Below, piece by piece: positions 43,991 through 54,080 of a DNA stretch of 64,000 nucleotides. The position numbers and the translations under genes were made by a program. The notes below the pieces were generated by a model that ran no database searches, was not told the origin of the DNA, and was given only the letters and a program-made list of their open reading frames with translations. The stretch is taken from the NCBI GenBank assembly GCA_019418625.1, contig DYBL01000092.1, positions 8,853-72,852 of the forward strand, given 5' to 3'. Numbering within the stretch: the first letter of the stretch is position 1; every line of letters begins with the position of its first letter. This DNA is from Clostridiales bacterium. GTDB lineage: Bacteria; Bacillota; Clostridia; Oscillospirales; Oscillospiraceae.

Positions 43991-45355
43991 ATGAAACGTT
44001 TTCTGACTTGTTTGGCGGCAGTGCTGGCCCTGTCGGCTGCTCTGTGCGTCGGAGCCGCTGCGTCGGATTTTGACGCGGTGGCGGAGGATCTGTCCGCGAT
44101 CGGTATGTTCCGGGGCACATCGGATGGCTTTGAGCTGGACCGCGCACCCACCCGCTCTGAGGCGGCCATCATGCTGGTACGGCTCTACGGAGCGGAGGAG
44201 ACAGCCAAGGAGGCCTATGATGCCGGCACACTGCGCTGTCCCTTTACCGATGTGAGTACATTCTCTGCTCCGTATGTTGCATGGCTGTATGAAAATGGCA
44301 TTGCCAACGGTACCAGTGCTACCACCTTCGGCTCCAGCCAGCCGTGCAGCGCAAAGATGTACTGCGCGTTTTTGCTGCGGGCGCTGGGCTATGAGGACGG
44401 GACGGACTTTGCCTATGCGGACACGCTGACCTTTGCCCAGAGCAAAGGAATTTATGATTCTCTGCTGTTTTCCGGCGATTTTCTCCGGGACGACCTGGCT
44501 GCGCTGACCTACCAGGCTTTGGCGGCGGACACCAAGGATGGCTCCACTTACCTGCTGGCCAGCCTGATCGCCGACGGCGCGGTGGACGCTGAAGCGGCCC
44601 GTCCCATGACGGAGCAGATCGAGGCGTACCGGACTCTGGCTTCGGCCCAGCTGGAGAACCGCTCCATGGATGTGGATGTCAGCATGGACATGGATATGAC
44701 CATGGACATGGACGGTCAGGCCATCAGCCTCCCCACGGTTTCTGAGGGACGCGTACAGGTGATCCTGGGCGAAGAGAGCGTGGAAATGGCCTCCACCGTG
44801 GAGACCACTGCCCAGGGACAGACTACCTCCACCGGCACCTGGATGAAGGACGGCTGGGTATATGTGTCTGCCAGCGGCGGCGGAGAGACCATGCGTTATA
44901 AATATCAGATGGATCAGCAGATGCAGGATCTGATGGCCATGAGCGGCGTGGATATGGAAGCGCTGAACGTCAGCGGCCTGGCCATGATCGATTCCATCCA
45001 GGCCGAAAAGTCCGGTTCCGACACGGTTTACACAGTGAAGATGAGCAAGGGGCTCGGAAGTGCCATGGATGCTGTGAGTGCCCTGGCCGGGCAGGATCTG
45101 GGCTCGATGGATATCGGTGAGATCACTGCCGTATATACCATGGATGCCAACGGAGAGATGAAGGCGGTCTCCATGACCTTCTCGGTCTCTATGGAGCTGG
45201 ATGTCCCGCTGGATGACGGAACGGTTTCCACAGTTTCTGCAAAGATGGCGTATGACGCGGATATGACCATCAGGGCCACAGGGGATGATGTGAAGATCAC
45301 CTTCCCGGATTTTTCCGATTTTCAGGAAATGGACCTTTCAGAGCTGAATCCCTGA
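43991..45355 (+). CDS. Exported SLH-domain protein with C-terminal lipoprotein-like beta domain
   Basis: A 454-residue exported protein. A signal peptide spans about residues 1-24 (MKRFLTCLAAVLALSAALCV, cut near GAAA-SD). Two to three S-layer-homology-like repeats lie at about 28-195 (APTRSEAAIMLVRLYGAEE, CPFTDVSTFSAPYVAWLYEN, GIANGTSATTFGSSQP), which would anchor it to cell-wall polymer. The second half (about 220-450) is a beta-rich domain like those of the DUF6612/LppX fold (TWMKDGWVYVSASGGGETMR, MSKGLGSAMDAVSALAGQDL) and opens with an odd Met/Asp alternation at 226-241. No substrate can be named. It stands alone between its promoter and a terminator. Confidence 0.72.
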   Translation: MKRFLTCLAAVLALSAALCVGAAASDFDAVAEDLSAIGMFRGTSDGFELDRAPTRSEAAIMLVRLYGAEETAKEAYDAGTLRCPFTDVSTFSAPYVAWLYENGIANGTSATTFGSSQPCSAKMYCAFLLRALGYEDGTDFAYADTLTFAQSKGIYDSLLFSGDFLRDDLAALTYQALAADTKDGSTYLLASLIADGAVDAEAARPMTEQIEAYRTLASAQLENRSMDVDVSMDMDMTMDMDGQAISLPTVSEGRVQVILGEESVEMASTVETTAQGQTTSTGTWMKDGWVYVSASGGGETMRYKYQMDQQMQDLMAMSGVDMEALNVSGLAMIDSIQAEKSGSDTVYTVKMSKGLGSAMDAVSALAGQDLGSMDIGEITAVYTMDANGEMKAVSMTFSVSMELDVPLDDGTVSTVSAKMAYDADMTIRATGDDVKITFPDFSDFQEMDLSELNP

Positions 45356-45374
45356 ATACGATTTGTCCGATAAG

Positions 45375-45408
45375 AAAGCCCGCACCAGGCTTGCCTGGTG
45401 CGGGCTTT
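45375..45408 (+). terminator. Terminator after the SLH-domain protein gene
   Basis: A 15-base inverted repeat AAAGCCCGCACCAGG with complement around CTTG, followed by TTTT, 20 bases after the stop codon. Confidence 0.9.
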
Positions 45409-45429
45409 TCCCTCTTAAAATGTTAAGAA

Positions 45430-45458
45430 TTGACAAGCTATAAAAGTTTTGTTATATT
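45430..45458 (+). promoter_or_regulatory. Sigma-A-type promoter for the sodium:solute symporter
   Basis: A perfect TTGACA (45430-45435), a 17-base spacer and TATATT (45453-45458). The leader to the start codon is about 95 bases long and has no obvious riboswitch fold. Confidence 0.8.
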
Positions 45459-45558
45459 TTATATAAATTATTGCTTTCGACACGGAGCTGTTTTGGTTAA
45501 AAACACAATGATTCTTATGCCGTGCGGAAGCGCAATCTGTTGCAAGGGGGAGATGTCG

Positions 45559-46983
45559 ATGCTGGATGTGACGACACTGGATCTGCTGGTCATTGGGTTC
45601 TATCTGCTTTTTATGCTGCTGGTGGGCGTTTGGTTCGTCAAACGGATCAAAAATGCTGATGACTATTATGTGGCGGGCCGTACGCTGGGTCCCATGGTGC
45701 TGGCTGCCACCGTGTGCGCTACCATCATCGGCGGCAGCGCCATGATGGGGCGGGCCGGCATCGCCTATACCACCGGCTTCAAGGCGGTCGCCACGGCGGT
45801 GCCCTATATGCTGGGCATGTTCATCTTCTCCGGCTATGCGGGCCGCATCCAACAGGTGGGCGAGCGCTATCACATCGAGTCCATCCCGGAACTGTTTGCA
45901 TACCGGTTCGGCGCGGTGCCCAAGTGTGTGCTCTCGCTGATGGTGGCCTTTGCCATGGTGGGCACTGTGGCCGCGCAGGTGACGGCTACGGCGACCATCA
46001 TCAAGCTCCTGGGCAGCCAGATCGGCATCAGCTATGAGATGGGCGCCCTGATCGCCACGCTGATCTTCATCATTTACACGGCGGCCTCGGGTCTGTTCGG
46101 CGTGGTGTATACGGATGTGGTGCAGTTTTTCATGCTGATCATCTTTGTTTATCTGCTGATCCCTGTTTCCAGCCTGAACTACCTGGGTGGGTTTGACGCC
46201 TTTGTCTCCAACCTGGATATGCGCTATGTGACGCCCTATGTAGACGGGCAGATCCTGGGTGATATCGTGACCTATCTGGTATTCACCATGGCAGGTGCGG
46301 AGATGTGGCAGCGGGCCTTTGCCGCCAAAGACAAAAAAGCGGCAAAGCGAGGTATGTTCTGGGGCACAGCCGTCTACGGCGCCACCATTGCGCTGCTGTT
46401 TTTGATGGGCCTGGCTGCCCAGCAGATCCTGCCCAATGTGGTGGAGGATTTCGGCACGGCGGACGCGGTGGTGCCTGCGCTGGCCATCAAGATCCTGCCT
46501 CCGGGCATCACGGGCCTTGCCCTTTCCGGCATTTTGTCCGTGATGATGAGTACGGCGGACAGTTATTTGCTGGTCTCTGTGCAGACAGTGGTCAGCGATC
46601 TTGGAAAGACTATCTGTCCCCGAATGTCCGAGAAACGGGAGATATTCCTCTCCCGTGTGGCGTCTGTGGTGCTGGCGCTGGGCGCGCTGGTCATTGCACT
46701 GTACATCAAGAGCGCCTATGACGTACTGATGTTTGCATGGGCGTTTTACGCCGCCTCGGCGGGACTTCCCGCACTGGCTGCCCTGTATTGGAAGAAAGCC
46801 ACCAGTGCGGGCATTCTGGCAGCCATGATCGGCGGCTTTGTGGTGACCATCGGCTGGAAGCTGGCAGGCGAGCCTTTCGGGCTTGGCTCCACGGTCCCCG
46901 GGGCGCTGGCGTGCGGTATTTTGCTGGTGTCCGTGAGTCTTGCCACCTACAAGACCCATCCTTCCGAAATGGTACATGTGTGA
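45559..46983 (+). CDS. Sodium:solute symporter family transporter
   Basis: A 474-residue member of the SSS family (relatives: PutP, PanF, sialic-acid transporters), with about 13 membrane helices. Typical features are DDYYVAGRTLGPMVLAATVC near residue 35, the GGSAMMGRAGIAYTTGF region with Na+-site residues, and LSGILSVMMSTADSYLLVSV near 320-340. The substrate is not evident: no catabolic gene is adjacent. I use the ATG at 45559 (GGGGGAG 6 bases upstream); the open frame extends 43 codons further without a ribosome binding site. Confidence 0.87.
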   Translation: MLDVTTLDLLVIGFYLLFMLLVGVWFVKRIKNADDYYVAGRTLGPMVLAATVCATIIGGSAMMGRAGIAYTTGFKAVATAVPYMLGMFIFSGYAGRIQQVGERYHIESIPELFAYRFGAVPKCVLSLMVAFAMVGTVAAQVTATATIIKLLGSQIGISYEMGALIATLIFIIYTAASGLFGVVYTDVVQFFMLIIFVYLLIPVSSLNYLGGFDAFVSNLDMRYVTPYVDGQILGDIVTYLVFTMAGAEMWQRAFAAKDKKAAKRGMFWGTAVYGATIALLFLMGLAAQQILPNVVEDFGTADAVVPALAIKILPPGITGLALSGILSVMMSTADSYLLVSVQTVVSDLGKTICPRMSEKREIFLSRVASVVLALGALVIALYIKSAYDVLMFAWAFYAASAGLPALAALYWKKATSAGILAAMIGGFVVTIGWKLAGEPFGLGSTVPGALACGILLVSVSLATYKTHPSEMVHV

Positions 46984-46998
46984 TCCGTCCACAATAAA

Positions 46999-47030
46999 AG
47001 CAGCTCCGACGCCGCGGCGTCGGAGCTGCT
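46999..47030. terminator. Bidirectional terminator between the symporter and HIT genes
   Basis: A 14-base inverted repeat AGCAGCTCCGACGC with complement around CGCG, with an A run before and TCTTTTTT after. It serves two convergent genes. Confidence 0.93.
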
Positions 47031-47042
47031 TCTTTTTTCAGA

Positions 47043-47381
47043 TCAGCCCGGAGGCCAGGTCATATCCCGGCCGGAGAGCACATGGAAATGCAGATGCATC
47101 ACGCTCTGCCCCGCCTGCTCGCCGATGTTGGAGACGACCCGGTAGCTCTCCAGCCCCTGCTCCCTGGCCACCTTGGCAATGACCTCGAACATGTGGGCCA
47201 CCACGGCGCTGTTATCGCCGTTCACCTGAGCCACAGAGTCGATATGGGCCTTGGGGATCACCAAAAAATGGGTAGGCGCCTGGGGAGCGATGTCGTTGAA
47301 CGCATAGCAGACGTCGTCCTCATAGACCTTGCTGCTGGGGATCTCCCCTGCCGCGATCTTACAGAATAAGCAATCGGACAT
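47043..47381 (-). CDS. hinT: HIT-family nucleotide hydrolase (HinT)
   Basis: A 112-residue histidine-triad protein that cleaves purine nucleoside phosphoramidates, including aminoacyl-AMP. The triad is at His96, His98 and His100 in QSVMHLHFHVLSGRD, and the N-terminal CLFCKIAAGEIPSSKVYEDD is the HinT signature. Length is normal (about 110-115). Located downstream of DUF4250 and alaS, where a hydrolase acting on aminoacyl-adenylates would fit, though that link is inference. Confidence 0.94.
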   Translation of the reverse strand: MSDCLFCKIAAGEIPSSKVYEDDVCYAFNDIAPQAPTHFLVIPKAHIDSVAQVNGDNSAVVAHMFEVIAKVAREQGLESYRVVSNIGEQAGQSVMHLHFHVLSGRDMTWPPG

Positions 47382-47410
47382 TTGTATACGGACCTCCTTT
47401 GTTGGGACAT

Positions 47411-47584
47411 TCAGATAAACTGATTATGAACGGGATCGTACCGATAGTCAAGTCCCTCCAGTGTCCGGCGCAGGGCGGATTCGTCCGTATCCAGCGCCGC
47501 GCAGAGAGACTCCAGACTTTCGTATTCGTCCCGGAGCTTTGTGTTGACGAAGCTCAAAAGAATATAAGGGTCCTGAGGAAGCAT
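47411..47584 (-). CDS. DUF4250-domain small protein
   Basis: A 57-residue protein, MLPQDPYILLSFVNTKLRDEYE... ending GLDYRYDPVHNQFI, matching the DUF4250 pattern of short acidic Clostridia proteins with an MLPxDPxxLLSxVNT start. The function is unknown. The ATG at 47582-47584 follows GGGAGGAGAGAACC. The open frame continues upstream for 46 codons but without another good signal. It lies 29 bases before hinT. Confidence 0.8.
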   Translation of the reverse strand: MLPQDPYILLSFVNTKLRDEYESLESLCAALDTDESALRRTLEGLDYRYDPVHNQFI

Positions 47585-47750
47585 GGTTCTCTCCTCCCTG
47601 TTGAAGAAAAAATCCTGTACATCGGCTATGGCACAGCCGCCGGTATGCTCCTGCTGCTCCGGATGCCGGGAATTTTCCAGACCCATAGTATTCGTCGGAA
47701 AACAGCAGTGCTGATGGGGCAAATGCCGCCTGCATGGCCCTGACCGCCGC

Positions 47751-47944
47751 CTAGTGGTCCTGCGGCTGGATGCCGAACGTCCCGGGGAGAGCAGGAACAG
47801 TGCCTGGTCGCGGCTGCGGAACGTCTATCTCCGTGCCTGCCGGCGTACAGAAATACGGCTCCGCATCGGGGCAGGGCTCCAGTTCGATGGAAGAAAACTC
47901 GATGGGCAGAGACAGAAAGGTCTTACATCTTCGCGGGCAGACAT
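47751..47944 (-). pseudogene. Probable frameshifted small gene between alaS and DUF4250
   Basis: A good ribosome binding site AAGGAG (47950-47955, minus strand) precedes an ATG at 47942-47944, but that frame gives only a basic peptide with poor codon use. In the -1 frame relative to it, from about 47930 to the TAG at 47751-47753, the codons have the high third-position GC of real genes here and encode a plausible acidic peptide with PIEFSSIELEPCPDAEPYF and VPQPRPGTVPALPGTFGIQ. That second frame has no start codon close by. The simplest reading is a one-base deletion in a gene of about 64 codons; a non-standard start or a sequencing error are alternatives. I do not recognise the family. Confidence 0.4.
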
Positions 47945-48016
47945 AGAAGCTCCTTTCACAACTGGAACAATGCCCGGCGGGGAGATGTCTCTCCCCTGCC
48001 GGGACACTGCAAAATC

Positions 48017-50659
<2,643 letters not shown>

Positions 50660-50728
50660 GGTTTCTTCCTCCTCAGATATGTTGATGGTATTTCTTGCAT
50701 ACATGGTATAGGCGGTGACGCAAGCAAC

Positions 50729-50962
50729 AAAAAAGCCTCCGCCCCGGTTTAGGGGCGAAGGCGCAGCTTCACGGTACCACCCTAATTATTCCCCTTGCGG
50801 GGACATCTTAGCCATCCGGTAACGGGGATGAACCGTTCCGCTCCTCGCGGACTGCTCCAAAGTGGCTGCACGGCGGCATGGGCAAGGGGCTCGCACCGTC
50901 TCCCCTCTCGCTTGGCCTGTTTCGCAGTGCTGGCTTTGTCATGGCGATTTTCTCTTTATGAC
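50729..50962 (-). ncRNA. T-box leader (tRNA-Ala-sensing riboswitch) of alaS
   Basis: On the minus strand the T-box signature AGGGTGGTACCGTG is at 50770-50783. It is followed by a terminator with an 11-base-pair stem (GCCTTCGCCCC pairing with GGGGCGGAGGC, arms 50752-50762 and 50735-50745) and a T-run at 50729-50734. Upstream is the GC-rich stem I to III region, about 180 bases. Uncharged tRNA-Ala would pair with the T-box and prevent termination, so alaS is expressed when alanyl-tRNA is low. I could not locate the specifier codon with certainty. The promoter at 50969-50996 fits exactly. Confidence 0.93.
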
Positions 50963-50968
50963 AAAGAC

Positions 50969-50996
50969 ATTATATCCTTTTTGCCTGGTTTGTCAA
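50969..50996 (-). promoter_or_regulatory. Sigma-A-type promoter for the alaS T-box leader
   Basis: On the minus strand a perfect TTGACA (50991-50996), a 16-base spacer and a perfect TATAAT (50969-50974), one of the strongest promoters in the window. The -35 element contains the TGA stop codon of the upstream small membrane protein gene. Confidence 0.88.
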
Positions 50997-51184
50997 GAAG
51001 ATTTGTTCTCTTTTTCGCCCGGATCCGGCACGGGCTTGCCTGTGAGGATACACACGCCTGTGGCGGTGCACTTCCCGCAGCAGACGCAATAAGTCGGGCC
51101 GCCGGCCTTTCGGTAGAATACCCGGAAGATCCCCCAAAGTCCCGCTGCCAGAAACAGCAGGAAGACTGCTTCGTACCAGTTCAT
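50993..51184 (-). CDS. Small membrane protein with Cys-rich tail
   Basis: A 63-residue protein with one N-terminal membrane helix (about residues 5-24, EAVFLLFLAAGLWGIF) and five cysteines (33, 35, 36, 39, 45) in TYCVCCGKCTATGVC, which suggests metal or iron-sulfur binding at the membrane face. It has the look of small iron-transport accessory proteins, but I cannot assign it to the FeoB-associated family with confidence. The ATG at 51182-51184 has GAGG 8 bases upstream. Its stop codon lies within the alaS -35 element. Confidence 0.65.
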   Translation of the reverse strand: MNWYEAVFLLFLAAGLWGIFRVFYRKAGGPTYCVCCGKCTATGVCILTGKPVPDPGEKENKSS

Positions 51185-51209
51185 CCTTCTCACCTCTTTG
51201 GAGTACATG

Positions 51210-51641
51210 CTACTCCAAAAACAGCGCCTTTGTCAGTGGCATCAGCAACAGGCGAAGCCCCAAAAGTCCCAGCAGTGCCTCCGGCGGGCCCGGAAGATCC
51301 CCAAGCGGGATCTCCTGGGGTTCCAGCGGCGTTCCGCCTGGTCCCGGCAGCGTCCGCTGGATGCACAATACCGGCTGACGCACGCCGGAGAGCGTCAGAC
51401 TGTCCCGGGCGGAGAGCCCATAGGAGATGACGGCAGGTGCCGTGGTGCGCACCGGGCAGTCCCCCGGCAGCAGCAGACACTTGCAGCGGAGCTGTATACC
51501 GCAGGCGGTATGGGCTCCCTCCGGCGTCAGGGCCAGAAACTCCCAGTTGGGGACCGACAGCTCCCGCAGGGACGGACAGCGGACCTGGGGCGGCAGAAAC
51601 GGTAGCCACTGGGACGGACAGCGGAAAATTCCCCTCTCCAA
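51210..51641 (-). CDS. Hypothetical protein of 143 residues
   Basis: An uncharacterised protein rich in Leu and Pro, with the phrases RCPSLRELSVPNWEFLALTP, GIQLRCKCLLLPGDCPVRTT and APAVISYGLSARDSL, then a Pro-rich stretch (LPGPGGTPLEPQEIPLG) and a hydrophobic C-terminus (LLGLLGLRLLLMPLTKALF) that could be a membrane tail. I take a TTG start at 51639-51641, 9 bases after GGGAGG; a GTG 9 bases higher lies within that site. It is divergent from the DUF5662 gene. I do not recognise a family, and the shape of the third-codon GC supports coding. Confidence 0.6.
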   Translation of the reverse strand: MERGIFRCPSQWLPFLPPQVRCPSLRELSVPNWEFLALTPEGAHTACGIQLRCKCLLLPGDCPVRTTAPAVISYGLSARDSLTLSGVRQPVLCIQRTLPGPGGTPLEPQEIPLGDLPGPPEALLGLLGLRLLLMPLTKALFLE

Positions 51642-51758
51642 ACACAACACCTCCCGCCTAGTTTGGCCGGAGCGTGAGATTCCATACGAAAACCATCTCG
51701 TTTTTTTCCATCCCCTGTGCTATACTGAAAAAGCAAAACCGATTTCGAGGTGACCGAG

Positions 51759-52292
51759 TTGCATTTTTGGGCGCATTTGAAGACCGTACACCGCCATCGG
51801 GCGCTGGTGCGGAAATACTGCTTTCGGCTGGGCCTGTACTGGCAGGGCCTGACCCACGATCTTTCCAAGTACTCCCCCGTGGAGTTCTGGGCGGGGGTGA
51901 AATATTTTCAGGGGGACCACAGTCCCAACGATGCCCAGCGCAAGGCGTGGGGGTACAGCGCCTCCTGGATGCATCATAAGGGGCGCAACCGCCACCACTT
52001 TGAGTACTGGACGGACTACAGCCTCAGCGGCGAGGGCATCTCCGGCGTGGAGATGCCGCGAAAGTATGTGGCAGAGATGTTCTGCGACCGGCTGGCCGCC
52101 AGCAAGGTCTACCGGGGAGACCAGTTCGATCCGGGCGATCCCTACGCATTTTTTCTGCGGGGACAAAAAAAGCGGCTGTTGCTCCACCCTGCCACCGCCG
52201 CGCTGCTGGAAGCTATGCTCCGCACGCTGCGGGACGAGGGTGAGGATGCGGCTTTTGCCTATATCCGCCGAGAGGTCCTGGGGAAGAAATAA
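51759..52292 (+). CDS. DUF5662-family protein
   Basis: A 177-residue protein with many His and aromatic residues: LHFWAHLKTVHRHRALVRKY, THDLSKYSPVEFW, SASWMHHKGRNRHHFEYW and MPRKYVAEMFCDRLAASKVY. The His and Asp pattern suggests an HD-like metal-dependent phosphohydrolase fold, which is inference. DUF5662 proteins are found in Clostridia and phages. I use the TTG at 51759 (GAGG 8 bases upstream) rather than a GTG at 51750 that is part of the site. An extended -10 (TGCTATACT, 51717-51725) lies upstream, and a hairpin terminator follows. Confidence 0.75.
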   Translation: MHFWAHLKTVHRHRALVRKYCFRLGLYWQGLTHDLSKYSPVEFWAGVKYFQGDHSPNDAQRKAWGYSASWMHHKGRNRHHFEYWTDYSLSGEGISGVEMPRKYVAEMFCDRLAASKVYRGDQFDPGDPYAFFLRGQKKRLLLHPATAALLEAMLRTLRDEGEDAAFAYIRREVLGKK

Positions 52293-52319
52293 AAAGAGAC
52301 GGCTGAGCCGTCTCTTTTT
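52291..52319. terminator. Terminator after the DUF5662 gene
   Basis: A 13-base inverted repeat AAAAAGAGACGGC and complement with a 3-base loop, flanked by A and T runs, right after the stop codon. The 105 bases between it and the next gene (52320-52424) hold nothing I can identify. Confidence 0.9.
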
Positions 52320-52424
52320 ATTTTTATAAAATCAAGGCACATTGGAGCGATGGGCCGTTTCCGGACATGGCCGCGATCCCTGCCGCAAACTTCCAGCCAA
52401 GCGCCGCAGGCGCCGCCCACCTGC

Positions 52425-53480
52425 TTAAGAAAGCGGGATCTTCGTCTCTCCCCAGAGAATATAATCCACGGAGGACAGGTCCACCGGCCGCTCAAAGGTG
52501 GTGCTGAGCGTCCGCAAGCCGTCCTGGCCGCCCATGAATGCGCTGCCCTCACAGACCTGACTTCCGTCCCGCAGCACCAGGGAGATCTGGGCGGTGGGAA
52601 TATACTCCACCATCATGGGCACTGCACTGCCGTCCTCTGCTGTAACGACCATATCTGACTGTGCCGCCTCGCGTTCTTCCAGTGCCCGCAGCTCCTCCGG
52701 ATCGTAGCGGTAGGTCATGGTAAGGCCCAGGGGCGAAACGCGCAGGGTCTCCAATGTCAGCGTTCCACCGATCCAGCTGGTGGTGGTGCCGGCGGCCTTT
52801 ACTTCCATGGCGCTGGCGCTGCCCATCTGGGCGGAGAGCGGGAAATCCCAGCTGCCGGTCACCACGGCGCTTTCCTGGAGCCAGAGGCCCGGGATATGGA
52901 GCGTCTTTCCGTCGATGGATTCGCTTGCAGTGACGGAGACCACCATGGACAGCTTGTTTTGTTCCGCTTTGGACACTTCCATCCAGGAAGCATCAATGGA
53001 ATAAGAAATGCCCTCCGTCTGCGAGCCGTCCTGTTCCAGCAGACAGGCCCGGTGGTCGGGATCAAAGCCTTTGCCGAAGAGGGCGTAATTTTCGTCGGAA
53101 GAAAATTCCGTCCCCTCCGGTGCGGTGACCTCCAATAGGATGTAGAAAGATGTCCCGTCGCCAAAGGCGGACAACGGCGCCATAGTGGTGCCGTTGCTGG
53201 TGACGGCTGCGGGAAGCGCACCGGAGAGGGATTCCACCACGGAGCGCTCTTCTTCCGTCAGGGAGCCGAAATAGCGGTCCCACAAGGACACGGAGGCGGC
53301 TGCCGCTGTACCAACCAGCAGTGCCGCCGCCACGGCAGCCGCTGCCCACCGCCGCCTCCAGGCCCGGCGGCCTTTCTGCGCTGCGCCTTCCCGGTGCATC
53401 AGCGCGGCGACCAGGGCTTCCCGGCCCTCCGGCGTATAGGACACCCGGTCCAGTTCATTCCGATAAGCATGCTCGTTCAT
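52425..53480 (-). CDS. Membrane-anchored ECF partner, DUF4179-like (putative anti-sigma factor)
   Basis: A 351-residue protein with a short cytoplasmic N-terminus (MNEHAYRNELDRVSYTPEGREALVAAL), a basic stretch RRAWRRRW, one membrane helix at about 45-62 (AAAAVAAALLVGTAAAASVS), and a long extracytoplasmic beta-rich domain. The gene directly follows and overlaps the ECF sigma gene, so by the usual arrangement it is the anti-sigma factor that holds the sigma at the membrane until an envelope signal arrives. Its family assignment rests on topology and context rather than on a firm motif. Confidence 0.7.
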   Translation of the reverse strand: MNEHAYRNELDRVSYTPEGREALVAALMHREGAAQKGRRAWRRRWAAAAVAAALLVGTAAAASVSLWDRYFGSLTEEERSVVESLSGALPAAVTSNGTTMAPLSAFGDGTSFYILLEVTAPEGTEFSSDENYALFGKGFDPDHRACLLEQDGSQTEGISYSIDASWMEVSKAEQNKLSMVVSVTASESIDGKTLHIPGLWLQESAVVTGSWDFPLSAQMGSASAMEVKAAGTTTSWIGGTLTLETLRVSPLGLTMTYRYDPEELRALEEREAAQSDMVVTAEDGSAVPMMVEYIPTAQISLVLRDGSQVCEGSAFMGGQDGLRTLSTTFERPVDLSSVDYILWGETKIPLS

Positions 53481-53970
53481 AGCTACCTCCCAGCGCCGTG
53501 CGGAGCTTTGCCTTGCCCCGGTAGAGATAAGTACTGACCTGACTTGGGCGGCATCCCATCACGCCGGCGATCTCCTCCACGGTGTACTCTTCATAATATC
53601 GCAGGTAAATGGCCCGCCTATATTTTTCCGGCAGGGACTGCACCGCCTGCAAAACGGGGCTCTCCCCCTCCGGCGGCAAGAAGACAGCGGCACGGCAGGA
53701 TGCCTCCTCCAGAGGGACATGCCGCCGGTGCCAGGCGGATTTTTTCAGGTCCTTGCAGCAATTGATGGTCACCCGGATCACCCAGGCCCGCTCCAGCCGT
53801 TCCTCGGAGAACCGGCATGGGTTGGTCAGCAGCTTCAAAAGCACAGTCTGACACACGTCCTGTGCGTCCTGGATGCTGCCCGTCCAGGTATAGCCAAGGC
53901 GAAGCACCGTATCGGCCCACCGGTGTACGGCGGCTTCCGCCTCTTGTTCGGTATAAGTGATTTGTTCCGT
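53455..53970 (-). CDS. ECF RNA polymerase sigma factor with no canonical start codon
   Basis: A sigma-70 region 2 plus region 4 protein of about 171 residues: TVLRLGYTWTGSIQDAQDVC and QTVLLKLLTNP (region 2), then SLPEKYRRAIYLRYYEEYTV and EEIAGVMGCRPSQVSTYLYR (region 4). The only in-frame GTG or ATG between the upstream stop (TGA at 53998-54000) and region 2 is a GTG at 53905-53907, which would remove the start of region 2. An excellent AAGGAG (53980-53985) lies 9 bases before an in-frame ACG at 53968-53970, which would give a correctly sized N-terminus. I annotate from that ACG as the likely initiation site or remnant of ATG. Confidence 0.78.
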   Translation of the reverse strand, partial: TEQITYTEQEAEAAVHRWADTVLRLGYTWTGSIQDAQDVCQTVLLKLLTNPCRFSEERLERAWVIRVTINCCKDLKKSAWHRRHVPLEEASCRAAVFLPPEGESPVLQAVQSLPEKYRRAIYLRYYEEYTVEEIAGVMGCRPSQVSTYLYRGKAKLRTALGGSYERACLSE

Positions 53971-54044
53971 TGCGATCCACTCCTTTCCCGGCGCCGTTCA
54001 CTGAGAAAACGAACCGGTCCGCCTGTTTCTGGCAGCGGGGATAA

Positions 54045-54076
54045 AAAAGACACCGGGAAATTTTCCCGGTGTCTTT
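54045..54076 (-). terminator. Terminator after the COG2509 flavoprotein gene
   Basis: A near-perfect 16-base inverted repeat (AAAAGACACCGGGAAA and complement), with a T-run on the minus strand, overlapping the region just after the flavoprotein stop codon at 54081. Confidence 0.88.
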
Positions 54077-54080
54077 TCAC

